A DNA stretch of 64,000 nucleotides from Acidobacteriota bacterium (GTDB lineage: Bacteria; Acidobacteriota; Vicinamibacteria; Vicinamibacterales; UBA2999): assembly GCA_018000455.1 (NCBI GenBank), contig JAGNJW010000013.1:1-64000 (forward strand), in the 5' to 3' direction. Position numbers and translations under genes: made by a program. This document shows, one piece after another, positions 55,029-63,417 of this stretch (within the stretch, counting starts at the first letter, position 1; each line of letters begins with the position of its first letter). The notes beneath the pieces are model-generated. The model did no database searches, was not told the origin of the DNA, and was given only the letters and a program-made list of their open reading frames with translations.

Positions 55029-56159
55029 TTAGGCCAGGCGCTTGCTCGACCTGAGCGTCGCCAGCGTGATGAGGACGAGCCCGCAGGCCAGGAGCGCCGC
55101 CATCTGCGGCCACAGCACGTCCACGCCCACGCCCTTCAGGAAGATCCCGCGCACGATCACCAGGAAGTAGCGCAGCGGGATCGCGTAGGTCGCGTACTGG
55201 ATCCACTGGGGCATGTTCTCGATCGGAAACGTGAACCCCGAGAGATAGATCATCGGCGTGAGGAAGAAGAACGTCGCCGTCATCGACGCCTGCTGCTGCG
55301 TCTGTGAAATGGTGCTCACGAAGAGGCCAAGGCCGAGCGTGCTCAGCAGGTACATCAGGCTGCAGGCGAACAGCAGCGGGAAGCTGCCGAGGAAAGGCAC
55401 CTCGAACCAGTAGACCGACACCAGCGTCACGAGCACCACGTCGAACATGCCGATGAGCGCGTAGGGCAGGAGCTTGCCGACGATCAGTTCCCAGCGCGCC
55501 AGCGGTGTCACGTTCAGCTGTTCGAGCGTGCCGACTTCGCGCTCGCGTACGATCGCCATGGCCGAGAGGTTGGTCGTGACGACGAGCAGCAGCAGCGCCA
55601 CGATGCCCGGCACCATGAAGTCGCGGCTCTCGAGCTGCGGGTTGAACCACACGCGGATATCGACGTCGATGGGCGCGGCACGCGCGCCGCCGGGCAGCCG
55701 GGCCGCCGACTGCTCCGCGGAGTAGTCGGCCACGACAGTGCGGGCGTAGCCGAGCGCCACGCCAGTGGAGTTCGAGTCGGTGCCGTCGGCAATCACCTGC
55801 ACGGTGGTCGGGCGGCCCGACGCCACCTCAGTGCCCAGGCCCGCCGGAATGGTCAGCGCCATCCACGCGGTGCCGTGTTCCAGATGGTGCTCGACGTCGT
55901 CGTTCCCGCTCACCACGTCCACGATGGTGAAGTTGGCCGAGGCGGCGAAGCGCTCGACGAGCTGCCGGCTCCCGGCGGAGCGGTCATCGTCCACGACCAA
56001 GATCGGGATGTCGTGGACGTCGGTGGTGGCGGCATAGCCCAGCAGCACGAGCTGGATGATGGGCGCCATGATGACGATGCCGAACAGGCGCGGATCGGCC
56101 CTGAGCTCGATCAGCTCCTTGGTGATGAGGTGCCCGACACGGGTGATGGCCGCGATCAT
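55029..56159 (-). CDS. ABC-2 type transporter permease (YbhR/YhhJ-like), second
   Basis: The 376-residue permease has an N-terminal TM helix (residues 25-45) and a large periplasmic domain (about 46-180). Five C-terminal TM helices follow, with the ABC-2 motif AIVREREVGTLEQLNVTPL and the FPIENMPQWIQ-type loop. It is the last gene of the efflux operon, 4 nt after the first permease. The pair should form the inner-membrane channel driven by the two ATPases and linked to the fusion protein and TolC-like channel. Confidence 0.9.
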   Translation of the reverse strand: MIAAITRVGHLITKELIELRADPRLFGIVIMAPIIQLVLLGYAATTDVHDIPILVVDDDRSAGSRQLVERFAASANFTIVDVVSGNDDVEHHLEHGTAWMALTIPAGLGTEVASGRPTTVQVIADGTDSNSTGVALGYARTVVADYSAEQSAARLPGGARAAPIDVDIRVWFNPQLESRDFMVPGIVALLLLVVTTNLSAMAIVREREVGTLEQLNVTPLARWELIVGKLLPYALIGMFDVVLVTLVSVYWFEVPFLGSFPLLFACSLMYLLSTLGLGLFVSTISQTQQQASMTATFFFLTPMIYLSGFTFPIENMPQWIQYATYAIPLRYFLVIVRGIFLKGVGVDVLWPQMAALLACGLVLITLATLRSSKRLA

Positions 56160-56163
56160 GACG

Positions 56164-57291
56164 TCATCGCCATTCCCGTCTCAGGCGCAGCGCCGACAAC
56201 CCGAGGGTGGCGGCGGCAAAGACCGCAAGCGCCGCCAGCGGCTGCCACACGACGGCCATGCCTGCCCCCTTCAGCACCACGGCACGCAGCGCGGCGATGA
56301 AGTAGCGCGCCGGCACGATGTGCGTGACCGCCTGGATGGCGGCCGGCATGCTGGTAATGGGAAAGATGAAGCCCGACAGGATGAAGGTGGGCAGGAACGA
56401 CGACAGCAGCGCGAGCTGGAAGGCCACCTGCTGATTGCTCGACACGGTGGAGATGAGCAGCCCTTGTCCCTGTGCGCCGACGAGGAACACCGCGATGACC
56501 AGGCTGAGCAGCCCCCACGATCCCTTCTGCGGCAGGTCGAAGAGCACCATCGACACCAGGATGATGAGCACCGCCGACACGAACGCGATGACCGAATAGG
56601 GCACGGTCTTGCCCAGCACGAAGGCGAGCGGACTGACCGGCGCCATCCGGATCTGCTCCATGGTGCCGCGTTCCTTCTCGCGCACGACGGCCAGGGCGGT
56701 GGAGATGACGGCCGTGATCATCGAGATGTAGGCAATCAGCCCGGGGACGAGGAACAGCGTGCTGCGAAGCTGCGGGTTGTACCAGACGCGCGGCTCGAAG
56801 CCGACCAGCGCCCGCGGCGTGGTGCCGGGCGCGCCGGCGAGCGCAGCGACCATCTCGGCGCCGGCCTGGGCCACGATCGCCCCCGCATACCCCACCACGG
56901 CCGCCGCGGTGTTGGCGTTGTCGCCGTTGACGATCATCTGCACCCGCACGGGCGTCTTACGCGCCAGATCGCGGCTGTAGTTGGCGGGAATCACCAGCGC
57001 CGCCCGCGCGTCGTTGGTGTCGATCATGCGCTCGAGCCCAACGCCGCCGGGCACCGATCCGGCGAAGGTGAAATAGCCGGAGTTGGTGAAGGCCGACACC
57101 AGCGCGCGGCTGGCCGCCGTGCCGTCGCGGTCGTCCACGGCCAGGCGGATGTTGCGGATGTCGAAATTGAGCGCGTAGCCGTACAACAGCAGGAAGATCG
57201 CCGGCACGAACACCAGAATGAGCAGGGTGCGGCGGTCGCGCCGGATCTGCCGCAGTTCCTTGACGACCATCGCGCGGGTCGTGACCATCAT
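56164..57291 (-). CDS. ABC-2 type transporter permease (YbhS-like), first
   Basis: The 375-residue permease has the same layout as its neighbour: TM near residues 24-42, a periplasmic domain to about 175, then AVVREKERGTMEQIRMAPVS and four or five more TM helices ending SALRLRREWR. Its ATG overlaps the stop of the second ATPase by 4 bp (ATGA). The two permeases are homologous but distinct, as in YbhR/YbhS heterodimers. Confidence 0.9.
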   Translation of the reverse strand: MMVTTRAMVVKELRQIRRDRRTLLILVFVPAIFLLLYGYALNFDIRNIRLAVDDRDGTAASRALVSAFTNSGYFTFAGSVPGGVGLERMIDTNDARAALVIPANYSRDLARKTPVRVQMIVNGDNANTAAAVVGYAGAIVAQAGAEMVAALAGAPGTTPRALVGFEPRVWYNPQLRSTLFLVPGLIAYISMITAVISTALAVVREKERGTMEQIRMAPVSPLAFVLGKTVPYSVIAFVSAVLIILVSMVLFDLPQKGSWGLLSLVIAVFLVGAQGQGLLISTVSSNQQVAFQLALLSSFLPTFILSGFIFPITSMPAAIQAVTHIVPARYFIAALRAVVLKGAGMAVVWQPLAALAVFAAATLGLSALRLRREWR

Positions 57292-58313
57292 GCGGCCTGC
57301 CCACCGCCCTCGCCCTGTTCCCTGCGCTCCACCACGTCCAGGAAGACGTCTTCGAGCGACGGCGGCACCGGGCTGACCGCCGTCACTGGAATGCCCTTGG
57401 CCTCGAGTGCCGCCTGCACCTGGGACGGTGGCACGCCGGCCCGGCCGACGACCGCGTGCACCGTGGTGCCGAAGATGCTGGTCTTTTCGATCTCAGGCAA
57501 CTGTTCGAGGGCAGCCATCGCGTCGACGGGTCGCGGTGACTGCACTTCGAAGATGGGCCGGTCGGCGAACACGCTCTTCAGCTCCGGTGCCGAACCGAGG
57601 GCCACCAACTGCCCGCGATGGATGATCGCCAGGCGGTGGCAGTGCTCCGCTTCGTCCAGGTAGTGGGTCGTAACGAGCACCGTCACGCCGGTGCTGGCCA
57701 GGGTGCCGATGAGATCCCAGAACTGCCGCCGGCTCACCGGATCGACGCCGCCCGTCGGCTCGTCCAGGAACACGATCGGCGGCTCGTGGAGCACGGCGCA
57801 GCCGAGCGCCAGGCGCTGGCGCCAGCCGCCCGAGAGGGCGCGCGTCACCGTGGTCTCGCGTCCGCGCAGCCCGGCCATGTCGAGCACGAACTCGCGCCGC
57901 TCGTCGAAGTGCGCCCCCTTGAGCCCGTAGACGCCGCCGAAGAAGCGGATGTTCTGGTCGACGGTGAGCGCCTCGTAGAGGGAGAACTTCTGCGACATGT
58001 AGCCGATGTGGCGCTTGACACCTTCCGGATCACGGCCGACGTCGATGCCGCCGACCAGCGCCATGCCGCTCGTGGGCCGCAGCAGCCCACACAGCATGCG
58101 GATGGTGGTGCTCTTGCCGGCGCCGTTGGCGCCCAGGAACCCGAACACCGCGCCCTTCGCCACCTGGAACGACACGTCGTCGACGGCGGTGAAGGCGCCG
58201 AAGCGGCGCGTCAGGTGTTGCACGTCGATGGCGATCGAGCCAGCGCCAGCACCGCCCGGGCCTCGTTCAGAGCGGGACCCGGCGGAACGAGATGGCGAGG
58301 CGTCCTCGCTCAT
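57288..58313 (-). CDS. ABC transporter ATP-binding protein, second of two
   Basis: The 341-residue ATPase has Walker A GANGAGKST near residue 66, Q-loop YMSQKFSLYEAL, signature LSGGWRQRLALG (variant of LSGGQ), Walker B IVFLDEPTGGVD and H-loop VTTHYLDEAEHC. An approximately 85-residue C-terminal extension (SPVPPSLEDVFLDVVERRE) is typical of multidrug-type CcmA/NatA proteins. A low-complexity Ser/Gly tail precedes the fold. It starts in a 4-bp ATGA overlap with the TolC-like gene and powers the downstream permeases. Confidence 0.92.
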   Translation of the reverse strand: MSEDASPSRSAGSRSERGPGGAGAGSIAIDVQHLTRRFGAFTAVDDVSFQVAKGAVFGFLGANGAGKSTTIRMLCGLLRPTSGMALVGGIDVGRDPEGVKRHIGYMSQKFSLYEALTVDQNIRFFGGVYGLKGAHFDERREFVLDMAGLRGRETTVTRALSGGWRQRLALGCAVLHEPPIVFLDEPTGGVDPVSRRQFWDLIGTLASTGVTVLVTTHYLDEAEHCHRLAIIHRGQLVALGSAPELKSVFADRPIFEVQSPRPVDAMAALEQLPEIEKTSIFGTTVHAVVGRAGVPPSQVQAALEAKGIPVTAVSPVPPSLEDVFLDVVERREQGEGGGQAA

Positions 58314-59626
58314 CGGCCCAGCACGCGCGTCAGGCGCGCCTCGTTCAGACGGATGTCGGCGAGTACGCGGGTGCGGTCGAGCTCGGCCTGCATCTCGGCC
58401 AGCTCGGCGTCGAGCAGGTCGAGGGTCGTGCCCACGCCAGCCTCGAAGCGGTCGCGGACGACCCTTCGCGTCTCTTGCGCGCTGGCTAGCGCCAGGCGTG
58501 CCGGCGACAGGGCCGCGCGGCTGGTCGCCAGCTCGACGAGTTGCTTGCGAACGTCGGCCTGAATCTGCGACTCGACTTCGCTCTTTCGCTCCCTGAGCAC
58601 CGTCTGGTTGGCGAGCGCCTCGGTCCGGTCGGCCACGGCGCGGCCTGAGTCCCAGATCTGCCAGACCACGTTGAGGGAGATGTCGAAGGAGTCGTCCCAC
58701 TTCGACTGACGCGGGAAGATGCGCGGGTTGGGGTGCGCGACGTCGTACCCGGAGGCGACGCTCACCATCGGTTTGCGCCAGGTCGCGATGGCGTCGAGCC
58801 GCGCCGTGATCCCGTCGGATCGCTGCTGGAGCGCCGCCAGCTCCGGCCGGGCGCTCATCGCTTCGATGACGAGGGCAGCGGCATCGGCCGCGACACCCGA
58901 TCCGCCGTCGAGGGCTTCGGCCGGGTCGATGGCTACAGGCGCCGTCAGGCCCATGAGCCGGGCGAGATCGATCGACACGAGCTCGATGCGGCCGCGCGCC
59001 TCGACCAGCAGCAGCTCGCTGCGCGCATGCTGTGCCAGGCTACGCGACACGTCGTTCGGCGGCAGCAGGCCGGCGTCGACGCGGGCGCGGACGTCGTCGA
59101 GCGAGCCGTCGGCCGTGGCCAGCGCCTGCTCGAGCACGCGCACAGTCTCGCGGGCGGTCACGAGCGCCCAGTAGGCGCGCGCCACCTCGAGCCGCAGATC
59201 GAGCCGCGCGGCCGCAAGATCGGCACCGGTAGCCGTGGCCTCGGCGCGGGCGGCGCGCTCGAGGGCATCGGTCTTGCCGGCGGTGTAGACCGGCCACACG
59301 AGTTCCACCCGCGAGCGGTAGTTGTCGGGAATGTCGGGGTAGATCACCCGCAGGCGGCCATCCGGCTGCGGCACGCCGAACTCATCGATGTGATTGGTGC
59401 GGGTGTAGCCGGCCAGCGCCGTGAGCGTCGGGTCGTCAGACCGTCGCCGTGCCTCAATCGTGGCCTCGGCAGCCTGCTGGCGGGCTCGGCCTTCGGCCAG
59501 GCGATGGCTGCTCTCGACGGCCCGGGCCACGGCTTCGTCGAGCGTGACACGCAGCGTCGACGGCTGCGCGCTGAGGCGACCGGCGGCGAACAGGACGACG
59601 AGGGTGGCGATGACATGGGATCTCAT
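58310..59626 (-). CDS. TolC-family outer membrane efflux protein
   Basis: The 438-residue protein has a signal peptide (MRSHVIATLVVLFAAGRLSA). The duplicated OEP/TolC pattern follows, with long amphipathic coiled-coil helices (RLAEGRARQQAAEATIEARR, GADLAAARLDLRLEVARAYW, RERKSEVESQIQADVRKQLV) and the beta segments VELVWPVYTAGK and SLNVVWQIWDSGR. It forms the outer-membrane channel. It overlaps both neighbours by 4 bp, so channel and pump are made in one translational relay. Confidence 0.9.
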   Translation of the reverse strand: MRSHVIATLVVLFAAGRLSAQPSTLRVTLDEAVARAVESSHRLAEGRARQQAAEATIEARRRSDDPTLTALAGYTRTNHIDEFGVPQPDGRLRVIYPDIPDNYRSRVELVWPVYTAGKTDALERAARAEATATGADLAAARLDLRLEVARAYWALVTARETVRVLEQALATADGSLDDVRARVDAGLLPPNDVSRSLAQHARSELLLVEARGRIELVSIDLARLMGLTAPVAIDPAEALDGGSGVAADAAALVIEAMSARPELAALQQRSDGITARLDAIATWRKPMVSVASGYDVAHPNPRIFPRQSKWDDSFDISLNVVWQIWDSGRAVADRTEALANQTVLRERKSEVESQIQADVRKQLVELATSRAALSPARLALASAQETRRVVRDRFEAGVGTTLDLLDAELAEMQAELDRTRVLADIRLNEARLTRVLGR

Positions 59627-60573
59627 GCGGCTGTCCCGGCACGGGCGGCGAGGTCGAGGGCCGCCAGCCTTGCGATGAACACGTCTTCGAGGGAGGGCGC
59701 GATGAGGCGGCCGTCGAACGGGACGACCCCGGCCCGGGCGATGAGGCCAGCGAGCTGCTCGTTGGCGTGGGCTTCGGTGGCGGCGTCGGTGAGCCAGATG
59801 TGCAGGCGCTCGCCGAACACTTCCGCGTGCTGGTGACCGGCCGCGCGCAGCCGATCGCGCACCTGCCGCACGTCGGGTGGGAAGGCCTCGATCCACAGGC
59901 CGGGCAGCGACGTCCGCAGGCGGCCCGGCGTGTCGAGAGCGAGCAGCGCGCCGTCGTGCACGAGCGCCACGCGGCTGCAGCGCTCGGCCTCGTCGAGGTA
60001 CGGCGTCGTCATCAGGATGGTGATGCCGTCTTCGAGGAAGTGCGAAAGCAGCTTCCAGAACTCACGCCGCGACACCGGATCGACGCCGGTCGTGGGCTCG
60101 TCGAGCAGCACGACCTCGGGTTGGTGGACGAGCGTGCAGGCGAGCGCGAGCTTCTGTTTCATGCCGCCCGAGAGCTTGTCGGCGAGGCGGCCGCGGAAGG
60201 GTGTGAGCTGGGTCATGTCGAGCAGGTGGTTGCGCCGCTCGCGGTAGTCGGTCACGCCATGAATCTCGGCGAAGAACGCGACGTTCTCATCGATCGTCAG
60301 GTCGCCGTAGAGGCTGAAGCGCTGCGAGAGGTACCCGACCTTGTGCGTGATCGCCCGGTGGTCGCGCGCCGGGTCCAGGCCGAGCACGCGCACATCGCCG
60401 GCGTCGGCGTGCAGCAGGCCGCAGATGAGGCGAATGGCCGTGGTCTTGCCGGCGCCGTCCGGTCCGATGAGTCCGAACATCTCGCCGCGGGCGGTCTCGA
60501 ACGAGAGGCCGTCGAGTGCCGCCCTGGCGCCGTAGCGTTTGGTGACGTTGGTGAGCTGGATGGCCGGGGTCAT
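59623..60573 (-). CDS. ABC transporter ATP-binding protein, first of two
   Basis: The 316-residue ATPase has Walker A GPDGAGKTT near residue 39, Q-loop YLSQRFSLYGDL, signature LSGGMKQKLALA, Walker B VVLLDEPTTGVD and H-loop MTTPYLDEAERC, in which the switch position reads Pro-Tyr rather than His-Tyr (TPYLDE versus the usual THYLDE). The switch His may thus be missing, which would affect hydrolysis. The C-terminal block APSLEDVFIARLA matches multidrug exporters. With the second ATPase it corresponds to the two halves of YbhF-type proteins, here split. ATGA overlaps on both sides. Confidence 0.9.
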   Translation of the reverse strand: MTPAIQLTNVTKRYGARAALDGLSFETARGEMFGLIGPDGAGKTTAIRLICGLLHADAGDVRVLGLDPARDHRAITHKVGYLSQRFSLYGDLTIDENVAFFAEIHGVTDYRERRNHLLDMTQLTPFRGRLADKLSGGMKQKLALACTLVHQPEVVLLDEPTTGVDPVSRREFWKLLSHFLEDGITILMTTPYLDEAERCSRVALVHDGALLALDTPGRLRTSLPGLWIEAFPPDVRQVRDRLRAAGHQHAEVFGERLHIWLTDAATEAHANEQLAGLIARAGVVPFDGRLIAPSLEDVFIARLAALDLAARAGTAA

Positions 60574-61604
60574 GGCGTGGTGGGCTCCTGAACGGCCGGC
60601 GTCAGCGCCAGCTCCGCGTCCACCGGCATGCCCTGCTTGAGCACACCCGAGGCGTTGTCGACGGAGATGCGGATGCGGTAGACGAGCTTGGCGCGCTCCT
60701 CCGCTGTCTGCACGTTGCGGGGCGTGAACTCCGCCTTCGGCGAGATGTAGGTCACCGTGCCGGGAATGCCAGCACCCCCGGCATCGGTGAAGAGCGTCGC
60801 GGGCTGGCCGAGCCTGAGGCGTGGGACGGCGGGTTCGGGCACGTAGACGTCGGCCCAGGCGCGGGCGAGATCGGTGATGACGACAACCGGCGCCCGCGGC
60901 GCGATTACTTCGCCGACTTCCGTGAGCTTCTCGGTGACGATGCCGCTGACGGGCGCCGACAATGTGGCGTCGTCGAGCTGGTCTTCGAGTGTGGCGATGA
61001 CGGCGGCCGTGGTGGCAATGCGTGCCTGGGCCACTGCCACCTCTTCTTGCCGCGCCCCTGCGCGCACGCGGGCGACGGTGGCGGCGGCCGCGGCGACGCG
61101 GCGCTCGGCGGCCTCGAGGCGGGCCGCGGCGATGTCGCGCCTCGTGGCAGCGTCGTCGCGCTGTTTCTGGGAGCCCGACTTGCGTGTGAGCAGCAGTTCG
61201 AAGCGGGTGAGGTCGGCGCTGGCGGCGTCGAGTTCCGCCTTCGCGGCCGGCACCTCTGCCACGGCGGCCTCGACCTGCGCCTCGGCCTGACGCACATCCT
61301 CGACCCTGGCGGCGGCCCGCACCAGCCGGAGTTGCGCTTCGGCCGATGCCTGCTCCGTTCTGGCGCGGGCGATGGCCAGCCTGAGATCGGTGGCATCGAG
61401 TGTGAGGATCGGAGCCCCGACCTCGACGGTGTCACCTTCCTTCACGGCGAGGGTGAGGACCCGGCCGCCCATCTCTGGCGCCAGCCGCACTTCGGTGGCC
61501 TCGACGTGCCCGGAGACGCGCAGCTGGTTGGGGTCGGCGGCGGGTGCGCAGCCGGCAATGAAGATCAGTACGGCCACGGTGGACAACGGTCGGGAGTGAG
61601 TCAT
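60570..61604 (-). CDS. Membrane fusion (HlyD/YbhG-type) lipoprotein
   Basis: The protein (344 residues from the ATG at 61604) has a lipoprotein signal (TVAVLIFIAGCAP, Cys at 19). A biotinyl-lipoyl half-motif GHVEATEVRLAPEMGGRV and a long alpha-helical hairpin (about 75-210) follow, then the second lipoyl half LSAPVSGIVTEKLTEVGEV and a beta-barrel. It bridges the inner-membrane ABC pump and the TolC-like channel. It overlaps tetR and the first ATPase by 4 bp each. Confidence 0.92.
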   Translation of the reverse strand: MTHSRPLSTVAVLIFIAGCAPAADPNQLRVSGHVEATEVRLAPEMGGRVLTLAVKEGDTVEVGAPILTLDATDLRLAIARARTEQASAEAQLRLVRAAARVEDVRQAEAQVEAAVAEVPAAKAELDAASADLTRFELLLTRKSGSQKQRDDAATRRDIAAARLEAAERRVAAAAATVARVRAGARQEEVAVAQARIATTAAVIATLEDQLDDATLSAPVSGIVTEKLTEVGEVIAPRAPVVVITDLARAWADVYVPEPAVPRLRLGQPATLFTDAGGAGIPGTVTYISPKAEFTPRNVQTAEERAKLVYRIRISVDNASGVLKQGMPVDAELALTPAVQEPTTP

Positions 61605-62356
61605 CGGGAACGGTCCTTCGCGAGCATGCTGAGGGCGGTGCGCTGGACGTGGGCGACGAGCTCGCGCCGCTCGACTGCGACGAACATGGGCAGATGGGCG
61701 CGGCCGGGCGCGGCGCCCGCGCGCTCGCGGATGGCGTTCATCAGGAGCGGGCCCATGATCGACATGTAGGCCATCACCGGATTGACCGCGCGGAAGGCCC
61801 GCGCCGACACGCCGGCGGCGAGAATGGCGCTGAAGGTCGTAAACACCGCGCGCATCTCGGCCAGGGTGTCGCTGTCGAGATGCGGAGCGCCGGCGGCCAT
61901 CTCGCGCATCATGAGCGGCGGGAACCACGGTCGCTCGTCGCGCATGTTGGCGACGGTCGCGACGAAGCGCTCGATCTTGTCCGCCGGCGCGTCGTCGGTG
62001 TCGGCAATGGCCGTCGCGGCCGCGCCAACCGCGCGCAGCATGTCGCCGACCACCGCACGATAGAGCCCGAGCTTGCTCTTGAAGTGGTAGTAGAGCATCG
62101 CCTTGTTCACGCCGGCATCGCGGGCGATGCTGTCGACGCCGACGCCGTCGAAGCCGGTGCGGGCAAAAGCGGCGGCCGCGGCCGCGAAGATGAGGTCGCG
62201 GGTGTCGGTGAGTTCGCCCCGGCGCGCGGCGGCGGGCACCGGGCCGGGCCGGCGCGGCCGCGCGGCCACCGGCTTCACAGCGATTCTCTTGCCGGGCCCG
62301 TGTTTGGCAGCGCGTCGAGCAGGGCGGGCGGCGACGGAGTCGGGTGGGAATGACAT
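61601..62356 (-). CDS. TetR-family transcriptional regulator of the efflux operon
   Basis: The 251-residue protein has an unusually long basic N-terminal tail (about 50 residues, Ala/Arg/Pro-rich). The TetR helix-turn-helix follows (DLIFAAAAAAFARTGFDGVG, VDSIARDAGVNKAMLYYHFK at about 54-100) and a ligand-binding domain. It heads the seven-gene operon and should repress it by binding the palindromic region directly upstream, in the style of autoregulated efflux repressors. The tail is an extension relative to most TetR proteins; downstream starts are possible. Confidence 0.9.
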   Translation of the reverse strand: MSFPPDSVAARPARRAAKHGPGKRIAVKPVAARPRRPGPVPAAARRGELTDTRDLIFAAAAAAFARTGFDGVGVDSIARDAGVNKAMLYYHFKSKLGLYRAVVGDMLRAVGAAATAIADTDDAPADKIERFVATVANMRDERPWFPPLMMREMAAGAPHLDSDTLAEMRAVFTTFSAILAAGVSARAFRAVNPVMAYMSIMGPLLMNAIRERAGAAPGRAHLPMFVAVERRELVAHVQRTALSMLAKDRSR

Positions 62357-62359
62357 CGA

Positions 62360-62397
62360 TAATTAACTAACTGTTTGGTTAAACCGTATGGTTAATT
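62360..62397 (-). promoter_or_regulatory. AT-rich palindromic operator/promoter region of the efflux operon
   Basis: Directly before tetR lies an AT-rich island with two overlapping palindromes. TTAACCATACGGTTTAA (complement of 62379-62395) is a near-perfect inverted repeat, and AATTAAC...GTTAATT arms (62361-62367 and 62391-62397 on the plus strand) bracket the whole. The GGTT/AACC half-sites are typical TetR operator elements. Binding here would shut off the entire operon and tetR itself. Confidence 0.6.
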
Positions 62398-62467
62398 GGC
62401 CGCGCGGCGGCTGTCAAGCCCGGATTCGAGGATCCGCGCAACGGATCTCGGATCTCCCGCCAGGCGT

Positions 62468-62473
62468 CACAAT
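62468..62473 (+). promoter_or_regulatory. -10-like hexamer CACAAT before the epimerase gene
   Basis: CACAAT ends 6 nt before the ATG at 62480, the same geometry as other leaderless-type starts here, although the first base departs from TANNNT. No Shine-Dalgarno sequence is present. Confidence 0.35.
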
Positions 62474-62479
62474 GGGCGT

Positions 62480-63376
62480 ATGCGAGTCGCGATTGCGGGC
62501 GGCAGTGGCTTTCTGGGCCGCGCCTTGACCCGTGAACTCGAGGGCGGCGGACACACGGTGTCGGTGCTGACGCGGCGGGCGCGTCCGGGTCAGAGCCGCG
62601 ACATCGCCTGGACGCCGAACGGTCGGTCTGGACCCTGGGCACACGCCCTGGCGGAGATGGACGCGGTCGTCAACCTCGCGGGGGCGGGCATCGCCGATGC
62701 GCGCTGGACGCAGGCCCGCAAGCAGCTCCTCCTCAGCAGCCGCCTCGACGCCACGACCAGCCTCGTCGCGGCGATGCACGACGTCCCGACGCCGCCCGCC
62801 GTGTTCGTCAGTGGGTCGGGCGTCGGCTATTACGGCCCGACCGGCGACGAACGAATCACCGAGGACGCGCCGGCCGGCCACGACTTCCTGGGCGACATGG
62901 CGGCGGCGTGGGAGCACGCGGCCCAGCCGGCCGCGGCCCACGCGCGGGTCGTGCTGCTGCGTACCGGTCTGGTCATGGGCGCCGAGGGCGCGCTCGCGAA
63001 GATGCTGCCGGCCTTCAAGCTCGGCGTCGGCGGACGGCTCGGCTCGGGCGCGCAGTGGATGCCCTGGATCTCGGTGGACGACTGGGCTGCCCTCGCCGCG
63101 CGGCTCATCGCCGACGACCGCGCCAGCGGCCCGTTCAACCTGAGCGCGCCAGAGCCGGTGACCAACGTCGACTTCACGCGCACGCTCGGCGCGGTGCTCG
63201 GCCGTCCCACGATCCTTCCGGTGCCCGCCTTCGCGCTGAAGCTCGTGCTGGGGGAGCTCTCGATCGCCCTGCTCACCGGCCAACGCGCCGTGCCAGCGAA
63301 GGCGCTCGCGCTCGGCTACGCCTTCCGCCACGCCGCGCTCGGCGGCGCACTCGCCGCGGCGCTCGGCCGCGCCTGA
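62480..63376 (+). CDS. TIGR01777-family NAD(P)-dependent epimerase (SDR39U1-like)
   Basis: The protein (298 residues from the ATG at 62480) has the Rossmann start MRVAIAGGSGFLGRALTREL. Family blocks are VVNLAGAGIADARWT, SGSGVGYYGPTGDERITED, VLLRTGLVMGAEGALAKMLP, MPWISVDDWAAL and PFNLSAPEPVTN. TIGR01777 proteins are extended short-chain dehydrogenases, sometimes called YfcH/SulA-type, with no settled substrate. It is cytoplasmic. It is divergent from the efflux operon, with about 120 bp between starts. Confidence 0.88.
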   Translation: MRVAIAGGSGFLGRALTRELEGGGHTVSVLTRRARPGQSRDIAWTPNGRSGPWAHALAEMDAVVNLAGAGIADARWTQARKQLLLSSRLDATTSLVAAMHDVPTPPAVFVSGSGVGYYGPTGDERITEDAPAGHDFLGDMAAAWEHAAQPAAAHARVVLLRTGLVMGAEGALAKMLPAFKLGVGGRLGSGAQWMPWISVDDWAALAARLIADDRASGPFNLSAPEPVTNVDFTRTLGAVLGRPTILPVPAFALKLVLGELSIALLTGQRAVPAKALALGYAFRHAALGGALAAALGRA

Positions 63377-63398
63377 CGGCGGTCGCAGGCCGGCGTTG

Positions 63399-63404
63399 TA
63401 CACT
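63399..63404 (+). promoter_or_regulatory. -10 hexamer TACACT before the glycosyltransferase gene
   Basis: TACACT lies 13 nt before the ATG at 63418, leaving a leader of only about 7 nt. No ribosome binding site fits in it. Confidence 0.4.
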
Positions 63405-63417
63405 CGACCGGCTGCGC

